From: Mycobacterium haemophilum DSM 44634
GTDB taxonomy: Bacteria > Actinomycetota > Actinomycetes > Mycobacteriales > Mycobacteriaceae
Length of the DNA stretch: 64,000 nucleotides
Assembly (NCBI RefSeq): GCF_000340435.2
Contig: NZ_CP011883.2
Location: 2,216,687-2,280,686 of the forward strand
Direction of reading: 5' to 3'
The notes beneath the pieces are model-generated. The model did no database searches. It was not told where the DNA came from and saw only the letters and a program-made list of their open reading frames with translations. The translations under genes and the position numbers were made by a program. Positions 17,937 through 24,667 of this stretch are shown here, one piece after another; within the stretch, counting starts at the first letter, position 1; each line of letters begins with the position of its first letter.

Positions 17937-18566
17937 ATGGAGCCGGTGCATCCGCCCAATCGGGTGCTGACAGTGCCCAACTTGCTCAGCGCCATCCGCC
18001 TGACGCTGATCCCGGCGTTCGTCTACGTTTTACTGGTCAGGCACGCCGACGGCTGGGCGGTGGCGATTCTGGTGTTCAGCGGTGCCTCGGATTGGGCCGA
18101 CGGCAAGATTGCCCGGCTGCTGGATCAGTCTTCCCGGTTGGGTGTGCTGCTCGACCCGGCTGTGGATCGGTTGTACATGGTGACGATCCCCGTCGTGTTG
18201 GCATTAAGCGGGATCGTGCCGTGGTGGTTCGTCGTCACTCTGCTGGCACGCGACGCACTACTGGCCGCGACGCTGCCGTTGCTGTGGAGTCGCGGACTGT
18301 CGGCCTTACCAGTGACCTATATCGGTAAGGCGGCGACCTTCAGCTTGATGGTTGGCTTTCCATTTGTTCTGCTGGGAACCTGGGACACGTTGTGGAGCCG
18401 TGTTCTGGGCGCCTGCGGTTGGGCGTTTCTGATCTGGGGTATCTATGCCTATCTGTGGGCATTCGTACTGTATGCGGTGCAGATGACGATGGTCGTGCGG
18501 CGGATGCCCAAGATCAAACACCAAGCCCATCGGCAGCTTGTACGAAAAGCCAGTGAACATGGCTGA
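17937..18566 (+). CDS. pgsA2: CDP-alcohol phosphatidyltransferase PgsA2
   Basis: 209-residue membrane enzyme, the same length as Rv1822. The CDP-alcohol phosphotransferase motif is complete: D55 G56, A59 R60, G69, D73 and D77 (in DGKIAR ... GVLLDPAVD). Several membrane helices follow. The family transfers a phosphatidyl group from CDP-diacylglycerol to an alcohol such as glycerol-3-phosphate or a phosphatidylglycerol for cardiolipin; which one PgsA2 uses is unsettled. ATG 17937 chosen by domain position. Its stop overlaps the next gene by 8 bases. Confidence 0.9.
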   Translation: MEPVHPPNRVLTVPNLLSAIRLTLIPAFVYVLLVRHADGWAVAILVFSGASDWADGKIARLLDQSSRLGVLLDPAVDRLYMVTIPVVLALSGIVPWWFVVTLLARDALLAATLPLLWSRGLSALPVTYIGKAATFSLMVGFPFVLLGTWDTLWSRVLGACGWAFLIWGIYAYLWAFVLYAVQMTMVVRRMPKIKHQAHRQLVRKASEHG

Positions 18567-19473
18567 ACGTGAGCGACAGCTCGGTGGCTATGACCCGAAC
18601 GCAGGCTACAACCTCCACGCAGCAGCGCGGCCGAAGAAGGTTCCGGTGCCCTCCCTGCTGCGAGCTCTGCTGTCCGAACATCTCGACCCCGGCTACGCTG
18701 CGGCAGCGGCCGAACGTAGCCGCTCGACCACGCCGCGAGCCCGCGCTTTCAGCTGGATCTGGCAAGCGTTGGCGGCGGCCCTGGTCACCACGGTGTTTGC
18801 CGCCGCGGTCGCGCAGGCCCGCTCAGTCGCACCTGGTGTGCGCGCCGCTCAGCAGCTGCTGGCGATAAGCGTGCGTTCGACCCAGACCGCTGCGGCCACG
18901 TTGGCCCAACAGCGCAGTGTGCTTTCGGCTCAAGTCGATGATGTGCAGCGGCTCGTGCTCGCACACAACGCTGAGGGGCAGCGGCTGCTGAACCGCCTCG
19001 ATGCGCTCAGCCTAGCGGCCGCCAGCACACCAGTCATCGGGCCTGGTTTGACGGTGACCGTAACGGACCCGGGTATAGGCCCTAATCTTTCCGATGTGTC
19101 CAAGCAACGCATGAAGGGCAGCCAGCAAATCATTCTGGACCGCGACCTGCAGCTCGTCGTGAACTCGTTGTGGGCGAGCGGCGCTGAGGCCATCTCAGTT
19201 GATGGCGCACGGATCGGGCCGAATGTGACTATTCGGCAGGCCGGTGGGGCGATCTTGGTTGACAACAATCCCACCAGCAGCCCCTACACCATCCTCGCGG
19301 TGGGGCCGCCGCACACGATGCGGGACGTGTTCGACGACAGCCCCGGTCTGCAGCGTCTCAGGCTGCTGGAAGCCTCCTACGGCGTCGGCGTCAGCGTGAA
19401 CGTCGCCGACGGTCTCACATTGCCCGCCGGAGCGATCCGAGATGTCAAGTTCGCCAAACAGGTTGGGCCCTAG
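18559..19473 (+). CDS. DUF881 membrane-anchored protein (Rv1823 type)
   Basis: 304-residue protein with a cytoplasmic N-terminus, one membrane helix at about residues 70-90 (WQALAAALVTTVFAAAVAQA), a coiled-coil-like segment (about 100-150), then the DUF881 domain with its TVTVTDPG and ILAVGPPHTM hallmarks. Bacillus YlxW/YlxX-type relatives lie near division genes; function in mycobacteria is unknown. ATG 18559 overlaps pgsA2 by 8 bases and is followed by the conserved LGGYDPNAGY. A paralogue lies two genes downstream with the small membrane gene between them. Confidence 0.85.
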   Translation: MAERERQLGGYDPNAGYNLHAAARPKKVPVPSLLRALLSEHLDPGYAAAAAERSRSTTPRARAFSWIWQALAAALVTTVFAAAVAQARSVAPGVRAAQQLLAISVRSTQTAAATLAQQRSVLSAQVDDVQRLVLAHNAEGQRLLNRLDALSLAAASTPVIGPGLTVTVTDPGIGPNLSDVSKQRMKGSQQIILDRDLQLVVNSLWASGAEAISVDGARIGPNVTIRQAGGAILVDNNPTSSPYTILAVGPPHTMRDVFDDSPGLQRLRLLEASYGVGVSVNVADGLTLPAGAIRDVKFAKQVGP

Positions 19474-19534
19474 TGAGAGAAGTCCTTGTGAGAATGATCC
19501 CCCTCGGGGCAACCCGGAGCGGAATCCGACCAGC

Positions 19535-19867
19535 ATGATCGGTCTTGCAGCGCTTGCGATTGGCATCGTGCTGGGCCTGGTTTTCCATCCCAGCGTGCCC
19601 GAGGTCATCCAACCGTATTTGCCGATCGCGGTGGTCGCTGCGCTCGACGCGGTGTTCGGCGGACTGCGTGCCTATCTTGAGCGGATCTTTGACCCGAAGG
19701 TCTTTGTGGTTTCATTCGTATTCAACGTCTTGGTGGCTGCCCTGATCGTCTATGTCGGCGACCAGCTGGGCGTTGGTACGCAACTATCCACGGCGATCAT
19801 CGTGGTGCTGGGTATCCGTATCTTCGGCAATGCCGCCGCGCTGCGGCGCAGGCTGTTCGGGGCTTGA
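19535..19867 (+). CDS. Small basic membrane protein (DUF1290, Sbp type)
   Basis: 110-residue protein with three membrane helices (about 3-20, 28-45 and 58-78) ending in RRRLFGA, equivalent to Rv1824. It belongs to the DUF1290 'small basic protein' family, which in Gram-positives is found beside ftsZ/ylx genes, as here between two DUF881 genes. Function unknown. ATG 19535 puts the first helix at the N-terminus; the frame is open further upstream to 19442 and M. tuberculosis annotation is about ten residues longer, so the start is not certain. Confidence 0.82.
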   Translation: MIGLAALAIGIVLGLVFHPSVPEVIQPYLPIAVVAALDAVFGGLRAYLERIFDPKVFVVSFVFNVLVAALIVYVGDQLGVGTQLSTAIIVVLGIRIFGNAAALRRRLFGA

Positions 19868-19934
19868 CCGCGCCGGCGACGATGCAGAGCGAAGCGATGA
19901 GGAGGAGCGGCGCCATGACCATGATGAGGTCATC

Positions 19935-20825
19935 ATGAGCCAGGACCCCTCAGCGCACGGCGGCCTCCCGGAACGGGAAAGTGGTGACGCGCCAAACCTG
20001 CACAACCCACCCAAGGCCGACCCCAAAGCCCATGATGCGGCGCGCCATGGCCGCCACGAGCTACCAGCCGACTATCCGCGGCAACTTAGCGGGTCGCTAC
20101 GCCGGACAGGACTGTCCGGGTCGCTGCGGAGCGGTCGCTCGCGTCTGGCGTTTGGAACGCTGGCGATCCTGTTGTGCGTGCTCTTAGGGATCGCCATTGT
20201 CACCCAGGTCCGCCAGACCGAGTCCGGTGATTCCCTGGAAACCGCACGTCCGGCAGATCTATTGGTGCTGCTGGATTCGTTGCGGCAACGCGAGGCCACG
20301 CTGAACACCGAAGTGACCGAACTGCAGAACACGTTGAACGCGTTGCAAGCGTCAGGCAATACCGATCAGGCCGCCATCCAAAGCGCCCAGGCGCGATTGG
20401 CCGCGCTGTCCATCCTGGTCGGCGCCGTCGGCGTCACCGGGCCAGGTGTCACGTTGACGATCGACGATCCCGGACCTGGGGTGGCGCCTGAAGCAATGCT
20501 TGACGTGATCAACGAGTTGCGTGCCGCCGGCGCCGAGGCGATCGAGATCAATGATGCACACCAGTCGGTGCGGGTTGGTGTCGATACCTGGGTGGTCGGT
20601 GTCCCCGGGTCGCTGACTATCGACAGCAAGGCACTCTCGCCTCCGTATTCGATTCTGGCGATTGGCGATCCGCCGACGCTCGCCGCGGCGATGAACATCC
20701 CCGGTGGCGCGGAGGACAGCGTCAAACGCGTTGGCGCGCGGATGTCTGTGCAACAAGCCGACCGAGTGGACGTGACCACCTTGCGGCAACCAAAACCGCA
20801 CCAATACGCTCAGCCCGTCAAGTGA
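19935..20825 (+). CDS. DUF881 membrane-anchored protein (Rv1825 type)
   Basis: 296-residue paralogue of the protein at 18559-19473. Charged N-terminus of about 70 residues, membrane helix at about 76-94 (LAFGTLAILLCVLLGIAIVTQV), coiled-coil-like segment (TLNTEVTELQNTLNALQ), and a DUF881 domain with TLTIDDPGPG and ILAIGDPPTL. Rv1825 is the equivalent. ATG 19935 gives a length close to Rv1825 (292). The two DUF881 proteins flanking Sbp suggest one envelope complex. Confidence 0.85.
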   Translation: MSQDPSAHGGLPERESGDAPNLHNPPKADPKAHDAARHGRHELPADYPRQLSGSLRRTGLSGSLRSGRSRLAFGTLAILLCVLLGIAIVTQVRQTESGDSLETARPADLLVLLDSLRQREATLNTEVTELQNTLNALQASGNTDQAAIQSAQARLAALSILVGAVGVTGPGVTLTIDDPGPGVAPEAMLDVINELRAAGAEAIEINDAHQSVRVGVDTWVVGVPGSLTIDSKALSPPYSILAIGDPPTLAAAMNIPGGAEDSVKRVGARMSVQQADRVDVTTLRQPKPHQYAQPVK

Positions 20826-20860
20826 ACTAGCCCCGACCAGAAGACCAGAACAGGATTACC

Positions 20861-21259
20861 GTGAGCAATATCCCGTCCGATCTGCACTACACCGCCGAAC
20901 ATGAGTGGATTCGGCGCAGTGGCGAAGACACCGTCCGGGTCGGGATCACCGACTTCGCGCAGTCGGCACTGGGTGATGTGGTTTTTGTCCAGCTGCCAGA
21001 CGTGGGCGCTGAGCTAACGGCGGGCGAATCCTTCGGCGAAGTGGAATCGACGAAATCGGTGTCGGATCTGTATGCACCGGTGTCGGGAACAGTGTCGGCG
21101 GTCAACACCGATCTGGAAGGCAGTCCGCAACTCGTGAACTCTGACCCGTACGGCGCAGGCTGGCTCCTGGATGTCCACGTCTCCGACGTCGATGCCTTGG
21201 AGTCAGCTACCGCGACGCTGCTTGACGCCGAGGCCTACCGCGGCACACTGACCGAATGA
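20861..21259 (+). CDS. gcvH: Glycine cleavage system H protein
   Basis: 132-residue lipoyl carrier of the glycine cleavage system, equivalent to Rv1826. The lipoylated Lys lies in GEVESTKSVSDLYAPVSG (the K of ESTKSVSD). GcvH shuttles the aminomethyl intermediate between GcvP (encoded here by gcvB about 3.8 kb downstream), GcvT and Lpd. Start GTG 20861. Followed by garA, whose product controls glutamate and 2-oxoglutarate flux. Confidence 0.95.
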   Translation: MSNIPSDLHYTAEHEWIRRSGEDTVRVGITDFAQSALGDVVFVQLPDVGAELTAGESFGEVESTKSVSDLYAPVSGTVSAVNTDLEGSPQLVNSDPYGAGWLLDVHVSDVDALESATATLLDAEAYRGTLTE

Positions 21260-21503
21260 CGATTGCTAAGGTGCCTGGCAATCCCGCGCGACGACGATGT
21301 GGACGTCACGCGGCTCGAGGGAGAGCCGGGCAATGTGGGGGTCCGATCCTGTGGTGGTTGGCGCATCGCAGATCACCGCGCGGTACGGTCGACACATGAG
21401 CCCTAGACGGCTGTAGTCGGCAGTACCAGGGGGAGAACCTAACGGGAAGCCGGGCGAGTGGCCCGGGTCAGGCAACGCCACAGCGGCCAGTAAGGAGCAG
21501 CGG

Positions 21504-21992
21504 GTGACGGACATGGACTCAGGAAGACAGGAAGACCAGACTTCTGACGAAGTCACCGTGGAGACGACCTCGGTCTTCCGCGCCGACTTCCTCAACGAAC
21601 TGGACGCTCCAGCACAGGCGGGTGCTGAGAGCGCAGTATCCGGGGTCGAAGGACTTCCGGCGGGCTCGGCGTTACTGGTCGTCAAACGGGGGCCGAACGC
21701 GGGATCGCGCTTTTTGCTCGACCAGGCCATCACCTCCGCCGGCCGACACCCCGACAGCGACATCTTCCTCGATGACGTCACGGTGAGCCGCCGTCACGCC
21801 GAATTCCGGTTGGAAGGCAACGAGTTCCACGTCGTCGACGTCGGCAGCCTCAACGGCACCTACGTCAACCGCGAGCCGGTGGATTCGGCAGTATTGGCAA
21901 ACGGTGACGAAGTGCAGATCGGCAAATTCCGCTTAGTGTTCCTGACCGGGCCCAAACAAGGTGACGACGACGGGGGAACCGGAGGCAAGTGA
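21504..21992 (+). CDS. garA: FHA-domain metabolic regulator GarA
   Basis: 162-residue forkhead-associated protein, the same length as Rv1827 (GarA/CFP17). The N-terminal phosphorylation motif ETTSVF has the two threonines at 21 and 22 that PknG and PknB target. The FHA domain at about 60-145 has GRHPDSDIFLDDVTVSRRHAEF and GSLNGTYVN, the phosphothreonine-binding residues. Unphosphorylated GarA binds 2-oxoglutarate dehydrogenase and glutamate dehydrogenase; phosphorylation makes it fold on itself. GTG 21504 is used because AAGGAG lies six bases upstream. Overlaps the next gene as GTGA. Confidence 0.95.
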   Translation: MTDMDSGRQEDQTSDEVTVETTSVFRADFLNELDAPAQAGAESAVSGVEGLPAGSALLVVKRGPNAGSRFLLDQAITSAGRHPDSDIFLDDVTVSRRHAEFRLEGNEFHVVDVGSLNGTYVNREPVDSAVLANGDEVQIGKFRLVFLTGPKQGDDDGGTGGK

Positions 21993-22744
21993 GCGCACCC
22001 GATAGCCCGGCACTGGCCGGGATGTCGATTGGGGCGGTCCTGGATCTACTGAGGCCGGATTTCCCCGATGTCACAATCTCCAAAATCCGTTTCTTGGAGG
22101 CTGAGGGACTGGTCACCCCTCAGCGTTCTGCATCGGGGTACCGGCGATTCACCGCGTATGACTGTGCGCGGCTGCGTTTCATCCTCACCGCACAGCGCGA
22201 TCACTACCTACCGCTAAAGGTCATCAGGGCGCAGCTGGACGCCCAGCCCGATGGTGAGCTGCCGCCCTTCGGGTCGCCATACGCGGTACCGCGATTGGTT
22301 TCGGTAACGGGCAGCCCGGGTGCCGGTGTCGGATCGGGTATCGGATCCGACACGGCGGCGGTATCGCCAGCCCGCATCCGGCTGAGTCGAGAAGACCTCC
22401 TAGACCGCTCGGGAGTGGCAGACGACCTGCTGACGGCGCTGCTCAAAGCCGGTGTGATCACCACCGGGCCGGGCGGTTTTTTCGATGAGCATGCGGTCGT
22501 GATCCTCCAATGCGCGCGGGCGCTGTCCGAATACGGTGTTGAGCCGCGGCATCTGCGAGCCTTCCGGTCAGCGGCCGACCGCCAGTCCGACCTGATCGCC
22601 CAAATCGCTGGGCCGATAGTCAAAGCGGGTAAGGCCGGCGCCCGTGACCGCGCCGACGACTTAGCGCGTGAGGTCGCTGCGCTCGCCATCACATTGCACA
22701 CCTCGTTGATCAAGTCCGCGGTTCGCGGCGTTCTGCACCGCTGA
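21989..22744 (+). CDS. MerR family transcriptional regulator (Rv1828 type)
   Basis: 251-residue MerR-like regulator, close to Rv1828 (247). The winged helix-turn-helix is at about 10-80 (MSIGAVLDLLRPDFPDVTISKIRFLEAEGLVTPQR ... SGYRRFTAYDCARLRFIL). Unlike small MerR metal sensors it has a large C-terminal domain (about 120-251) with no obvious metal-binding Cys. GTG start overlaps garA, so it is probably co-translated. Its target is not known from sequence; it is a paralogue of the MerR protein at 23684. Confidence 0.9.
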   Translation: MSAPDSPALAGMSIGAVLDLLRPDFPDVTISKIRFLEAEGLVTPQRSASGYRRFTAYDCARLRFILTAQRDHYLPLKVIRAQLDAQPDGELPPFGSPYAVPRLVSVTGSPGAGVGSGIGSDTAAVSPARIRLSREDLLDRSGVADDLLTALLKAGVITTGPGGFFDEHAVVILQCARALSEYGVEPRHLRAFRSAADRQSDLIAQIAGPIVKAGKAGARDRADDLAREVAALAITLHTSLIKSAVRGVLHR

Positions 22745-22860
22745 GGATTAGACTTCGTTCGACAGCTTGGTGTTCGGCGGCGTGGCAAGGCACGGTGTCC
22801 ACCGCGTCGTTGCGCCGAGCGTGAATCGGACACAGCGGCATATGCGGAGGGCGGACACAG

Positions 22861-23355
22861 ATGGGTGAAGTTCGTGTTGTCGGCATTCGTGTCGAGCAGC
22901 CGCAGAACCAACCGGTGCTGTTGCTGCGCGAAGCCAACGGTGACCGGTATCTGCCGATCTGGATCGGCCAATCGGAGGCCGCCGCCATCGCGCTGGAGCA
23001 GCAAGGCGTCGAACCGCCCCGTCCGCTGACGCACGATCTGATCAGGGACGTCATTGCCGCGCTTGGGCATTCGCTCAAAGAGGTGCGGATCGTCGATCTG
23101 CAGGAAGGCACCTTCTACGCTGATCTGATCTTCGATCGCAATATCAAGGTGTCGGCGCGCCCCTCGGACTCGGTGGCAATCGCCTTGCGGGTCGGTGTTC
23201 CGATCTATGTCGAGGAGGCCGTGCTTGCCCAGGCCGGCCTGCTGATCCCCGACGAGAATGACGAGGAGGCCGGCAGCGCTGTTCGCGAAGACGAGGTAGA
23301 GAAGTTCAAGGAGTTTCTCGATAGCGTGTCGCCTGACGATTTCAAAGCGACCTAG
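22861..23355 (+). CDS. DUF151 (bifunctional nuclease-like) protein
   Basis: 164-residue protein equal in length to Rv1829. DUF151 family: MGEVRVVGIRVEQPQNQPVLLLREANGDRYLPIWIGQSEAAAIALE covers the conserved core, including the IWIGxxEAxAI motif. Plant members have dual DNase/RNase activity; the bacterial role is unknown. The ATG follows GGAGGGCGG. The acidic tail (DEVEKFKEFLDSVSPDDF) is family-typical. Confidence 0.88.
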   Translation: MGEVRVVGIRVEQPQNQPVLLLREANGDRYLPIWIGQSEAAAIALEQQGVEPPRPLTHDLIRDVIAALGHSLKEVRIVDLQEGTFYADLIFDRNIKVSARPSDSVAIALRVGVPIYVEEAVLAQAGLLIPDENDEEAGSAVREDEVEKFKEFLDSVSPDDFKAT

Positions 23356-23434
23356 CCCAGCGACGATGCGCGCCGTGCAACGGCGCGAGGAGAAGCTGAG
23401 CGATCCAGCCCTAGCCCAGCGACGATGCGCGCCG
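23351..23434. repeat. Tandem pair of a short intergenic repeat
   Basis: A 25-base sequence beginning CCTAGCCCAGCGACGATG occurs at 23351-23375 and again, identical, at 23410-23434 (59-base spacing). The first copy begins within the last codons of the DUF151 gene and continues into a small hairpin (CGCCG-N5-CGGCG). On the opposite strand the unit matches the pair at 44414-44524 in about 35 of 40 positions, so this is an interspersed repeat family. Confidence 0.7.
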
Positions 23435-23683
23435 ATACGGCCTGAGGCGGGTACGACCCTTGCGCTAACATCACGGATGCGTCTCATATCGCACTGCGAT
23501 GCGACACGCCTAGCGGATAGCGCCGACAGACCCTAGCGACGGCCATACATTGATGACGACTTCAGGCAGGGCAGCTACCGAACAGCGTATGCTCTCTAGC
23601 ACTCGGGCCTGACCAAACCTGGCTGCCGGGGGTAGCCAATAACGCAGCTAGTGACCAGAGCGCGATCGGCGAGAGGAACCACC
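23435..23683. other. Rest of the gap before the second MerR gene
   Basis: No gene seen. The gap from 23356 to 23683 starts with the tandem repeat above. The remainder is ordinary intergenic DNA ending in GAGAGGAAC, the ribosome-binding site for the next gene. Confidence 0.4.
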
Positions 23684-24334
23684 GTGAGCGAGCAGCCACG
23701 TCAAGGTCAACTGGACCTTGCGGACCACCGGGACACCCCGACCGCTACAACCAATGGCGACATTGGCCTCAATGGCCCCACCGCAGTGAGCGGACCCGTG
23801 CAACCCGGGCTCTTCCCTGATGACTCCGTGCCTGATGAGTTGGTCGGCTACCGTGGGCCCAGCGCCTGCCAGATCGCGGGGATCACGTACCGCCAGCTGG
23901 ACTACTGGGCACGGACGTCGTTAGTGGTTCCATCGATCCGGGGCGCGGCCGGCTCCGGCAGCCAGCGGCTGTACTCGTTTAAGGACATCCTGGTTCTCAA
24001 GATCGTCAAGCGATTGCTCGACACCGGTATCTCGCTGCACAACATTCGGGTTGCCGTTGACCATTTGCGTCAGCGGGGCGTCCAGGACCTAGCCAACATC
24101 ACCTTGTTCTCCGACGGCACCACGGTGTACGAGTGCACGTCGGCTGAAGAGGTCGTCGACCTGTTACAAGGCGGGCAGGGTGTGTTCGGTATCGCCGTGT
24201 CTGGCGCTATGCGTGAGCTGAGCGGCGTGATCGCCGACTTCCGCGGTGAGCGCGCTGACGGCGGCGAGTCGATTGCCGCGCCGGAAGACGAGCTGGCTTC
24301 CCGGCGCAAGCATCGCGACCGCAAAATCGGCTAA
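23684..24334 (+). CDS. MerR family transcriptional regulator (Rv1830 type)
   Basis: 216-residue MerR-like regulator. An acidic/polar N-terminus (about 45 residues) precedes the DNA-binding domain (VGYRGPSACQIAGITYRQLDYWARTSLV ... SQRLYSFKDILVLKIVKRLLDTGISLHNIRVAVDHL), followed by a short C-terminal domain. Similar in size to Rv1830 (225). GTG 23684 is preferred as GAGAGGAAC lies just upstream; an in-frame GTG at 23651 would add 11 residues and fits the M. tuberculosis length better. The gene is followed by a perfect dyad and then the glycine riboswitch. Confidence 0.88.
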   Translation: MSEQPRQGQLDLADHRDTPTATTNGDIGLNGPTAVSGPVQPGLFPDDSVPDELVGYRGPSACQIAGITYRQLDYWARTSLVVPSIRGAAGSGSQRLYSFKDILVLKIVKRLLDTGISLHNIRVAVDHLRQRGVQDLANITLFSDGTTVYECTSAEEVVDLLQGGQGVFGIAVSGAMRELSGVIADFRGERADGGESIAAPEDELASRRKHRDRKIG

Positions 24335-24361
24335 CTGCGGGTAGCCAGCGGCGCCCTCTCG

Positions 24362-24390
24362 TTTACCCTCGCGTGCGACGCGAGGGTAAA
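24362..24390. terminator. Perfect 13-bp dyad with 3-base loop (terminator or operator)
   Basis: TTTACCCTCGCGT at 24362-24374 and ACGCGAGGGTAAA at 24378-24390 are exact inverted complements around GCG. It starts 27 bases after the MerR stop and ends 20 bases before the glycine riboswitch. As RNA it would be a very stable hairpin without a U-tract, like the I-shaped terminators proposed for mycobacteria. As DNA it is equally a perfect operator for a dimeric regulator such as the adjacent MerR protein. Confidence 0.55.
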
Positions 24391-24410
24391 GTTGGGTCTG
24401 CATCGCCCTC

Positions 24411-24634
24411 ACGCGGGAGAGTTCTGTGACCGCCAGTCACGGACGCCGAAGGAGCAATACCTCTCCGTCAACCTCTCAGGCACCCGGACCGCGCGAGTTA
24501 ATGATGCCTCTGGAAAGCGGTGGCACCCTCTGGAGATTCCAGCGGTCCACACCCGCCGATGGGGAAAGGCGCTCGGACAGCACCCGGCGCCGAATCTCTC
24601 AGGCGCCCGGGCGAACGGGTGAAGACAGAGGGAG
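24411..24634 (+). ncRNA. Tandem glycine riboswitch upstream of gcvB
   Basis: Two glycine aptamers in series in the gcvB leader. The first has GCGGGAGAG (24413-24421), GCCGAAGGAGCAA (24445-24457) and CTCTCAGGCACC (24473-24484). The second has CTGGAGA, the CCGCCGATGGGGAAAGG arm, GCCGAATCTCTCAGGC (24589-24604) and closes with GACAGAGGGA (24625-24634). These are the hallmark conserved segments of the gcvT-type riboswitch, which usually turns expression on when glycine is plentiful. Only about 30 bases lie between it and the gcvB start, so control at the Shine-Dalgarno (AGGAG 24656-24660) is plausible. Confidence 0.9.
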
Positions 24635-24667
24635 GGGGCCGAAAGTCCCTACCCCAGGAGTTCGCCA

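Noticed and set aside
22204..23487. 427-codon minus-strand frame opposite MerR and DUF151 genes
   Set aside because: Arg/Ser-rich low-information translation antisense to two clearly coding genes; typical high-GC shadow.
24392..24622. 76-codon frame over the gcvB leader (position of Rv1831)
   Set aside because: It lies entirely in the glycine riboswitch, whose conserved aptamer bases explain the sequence; no domain or composition support.
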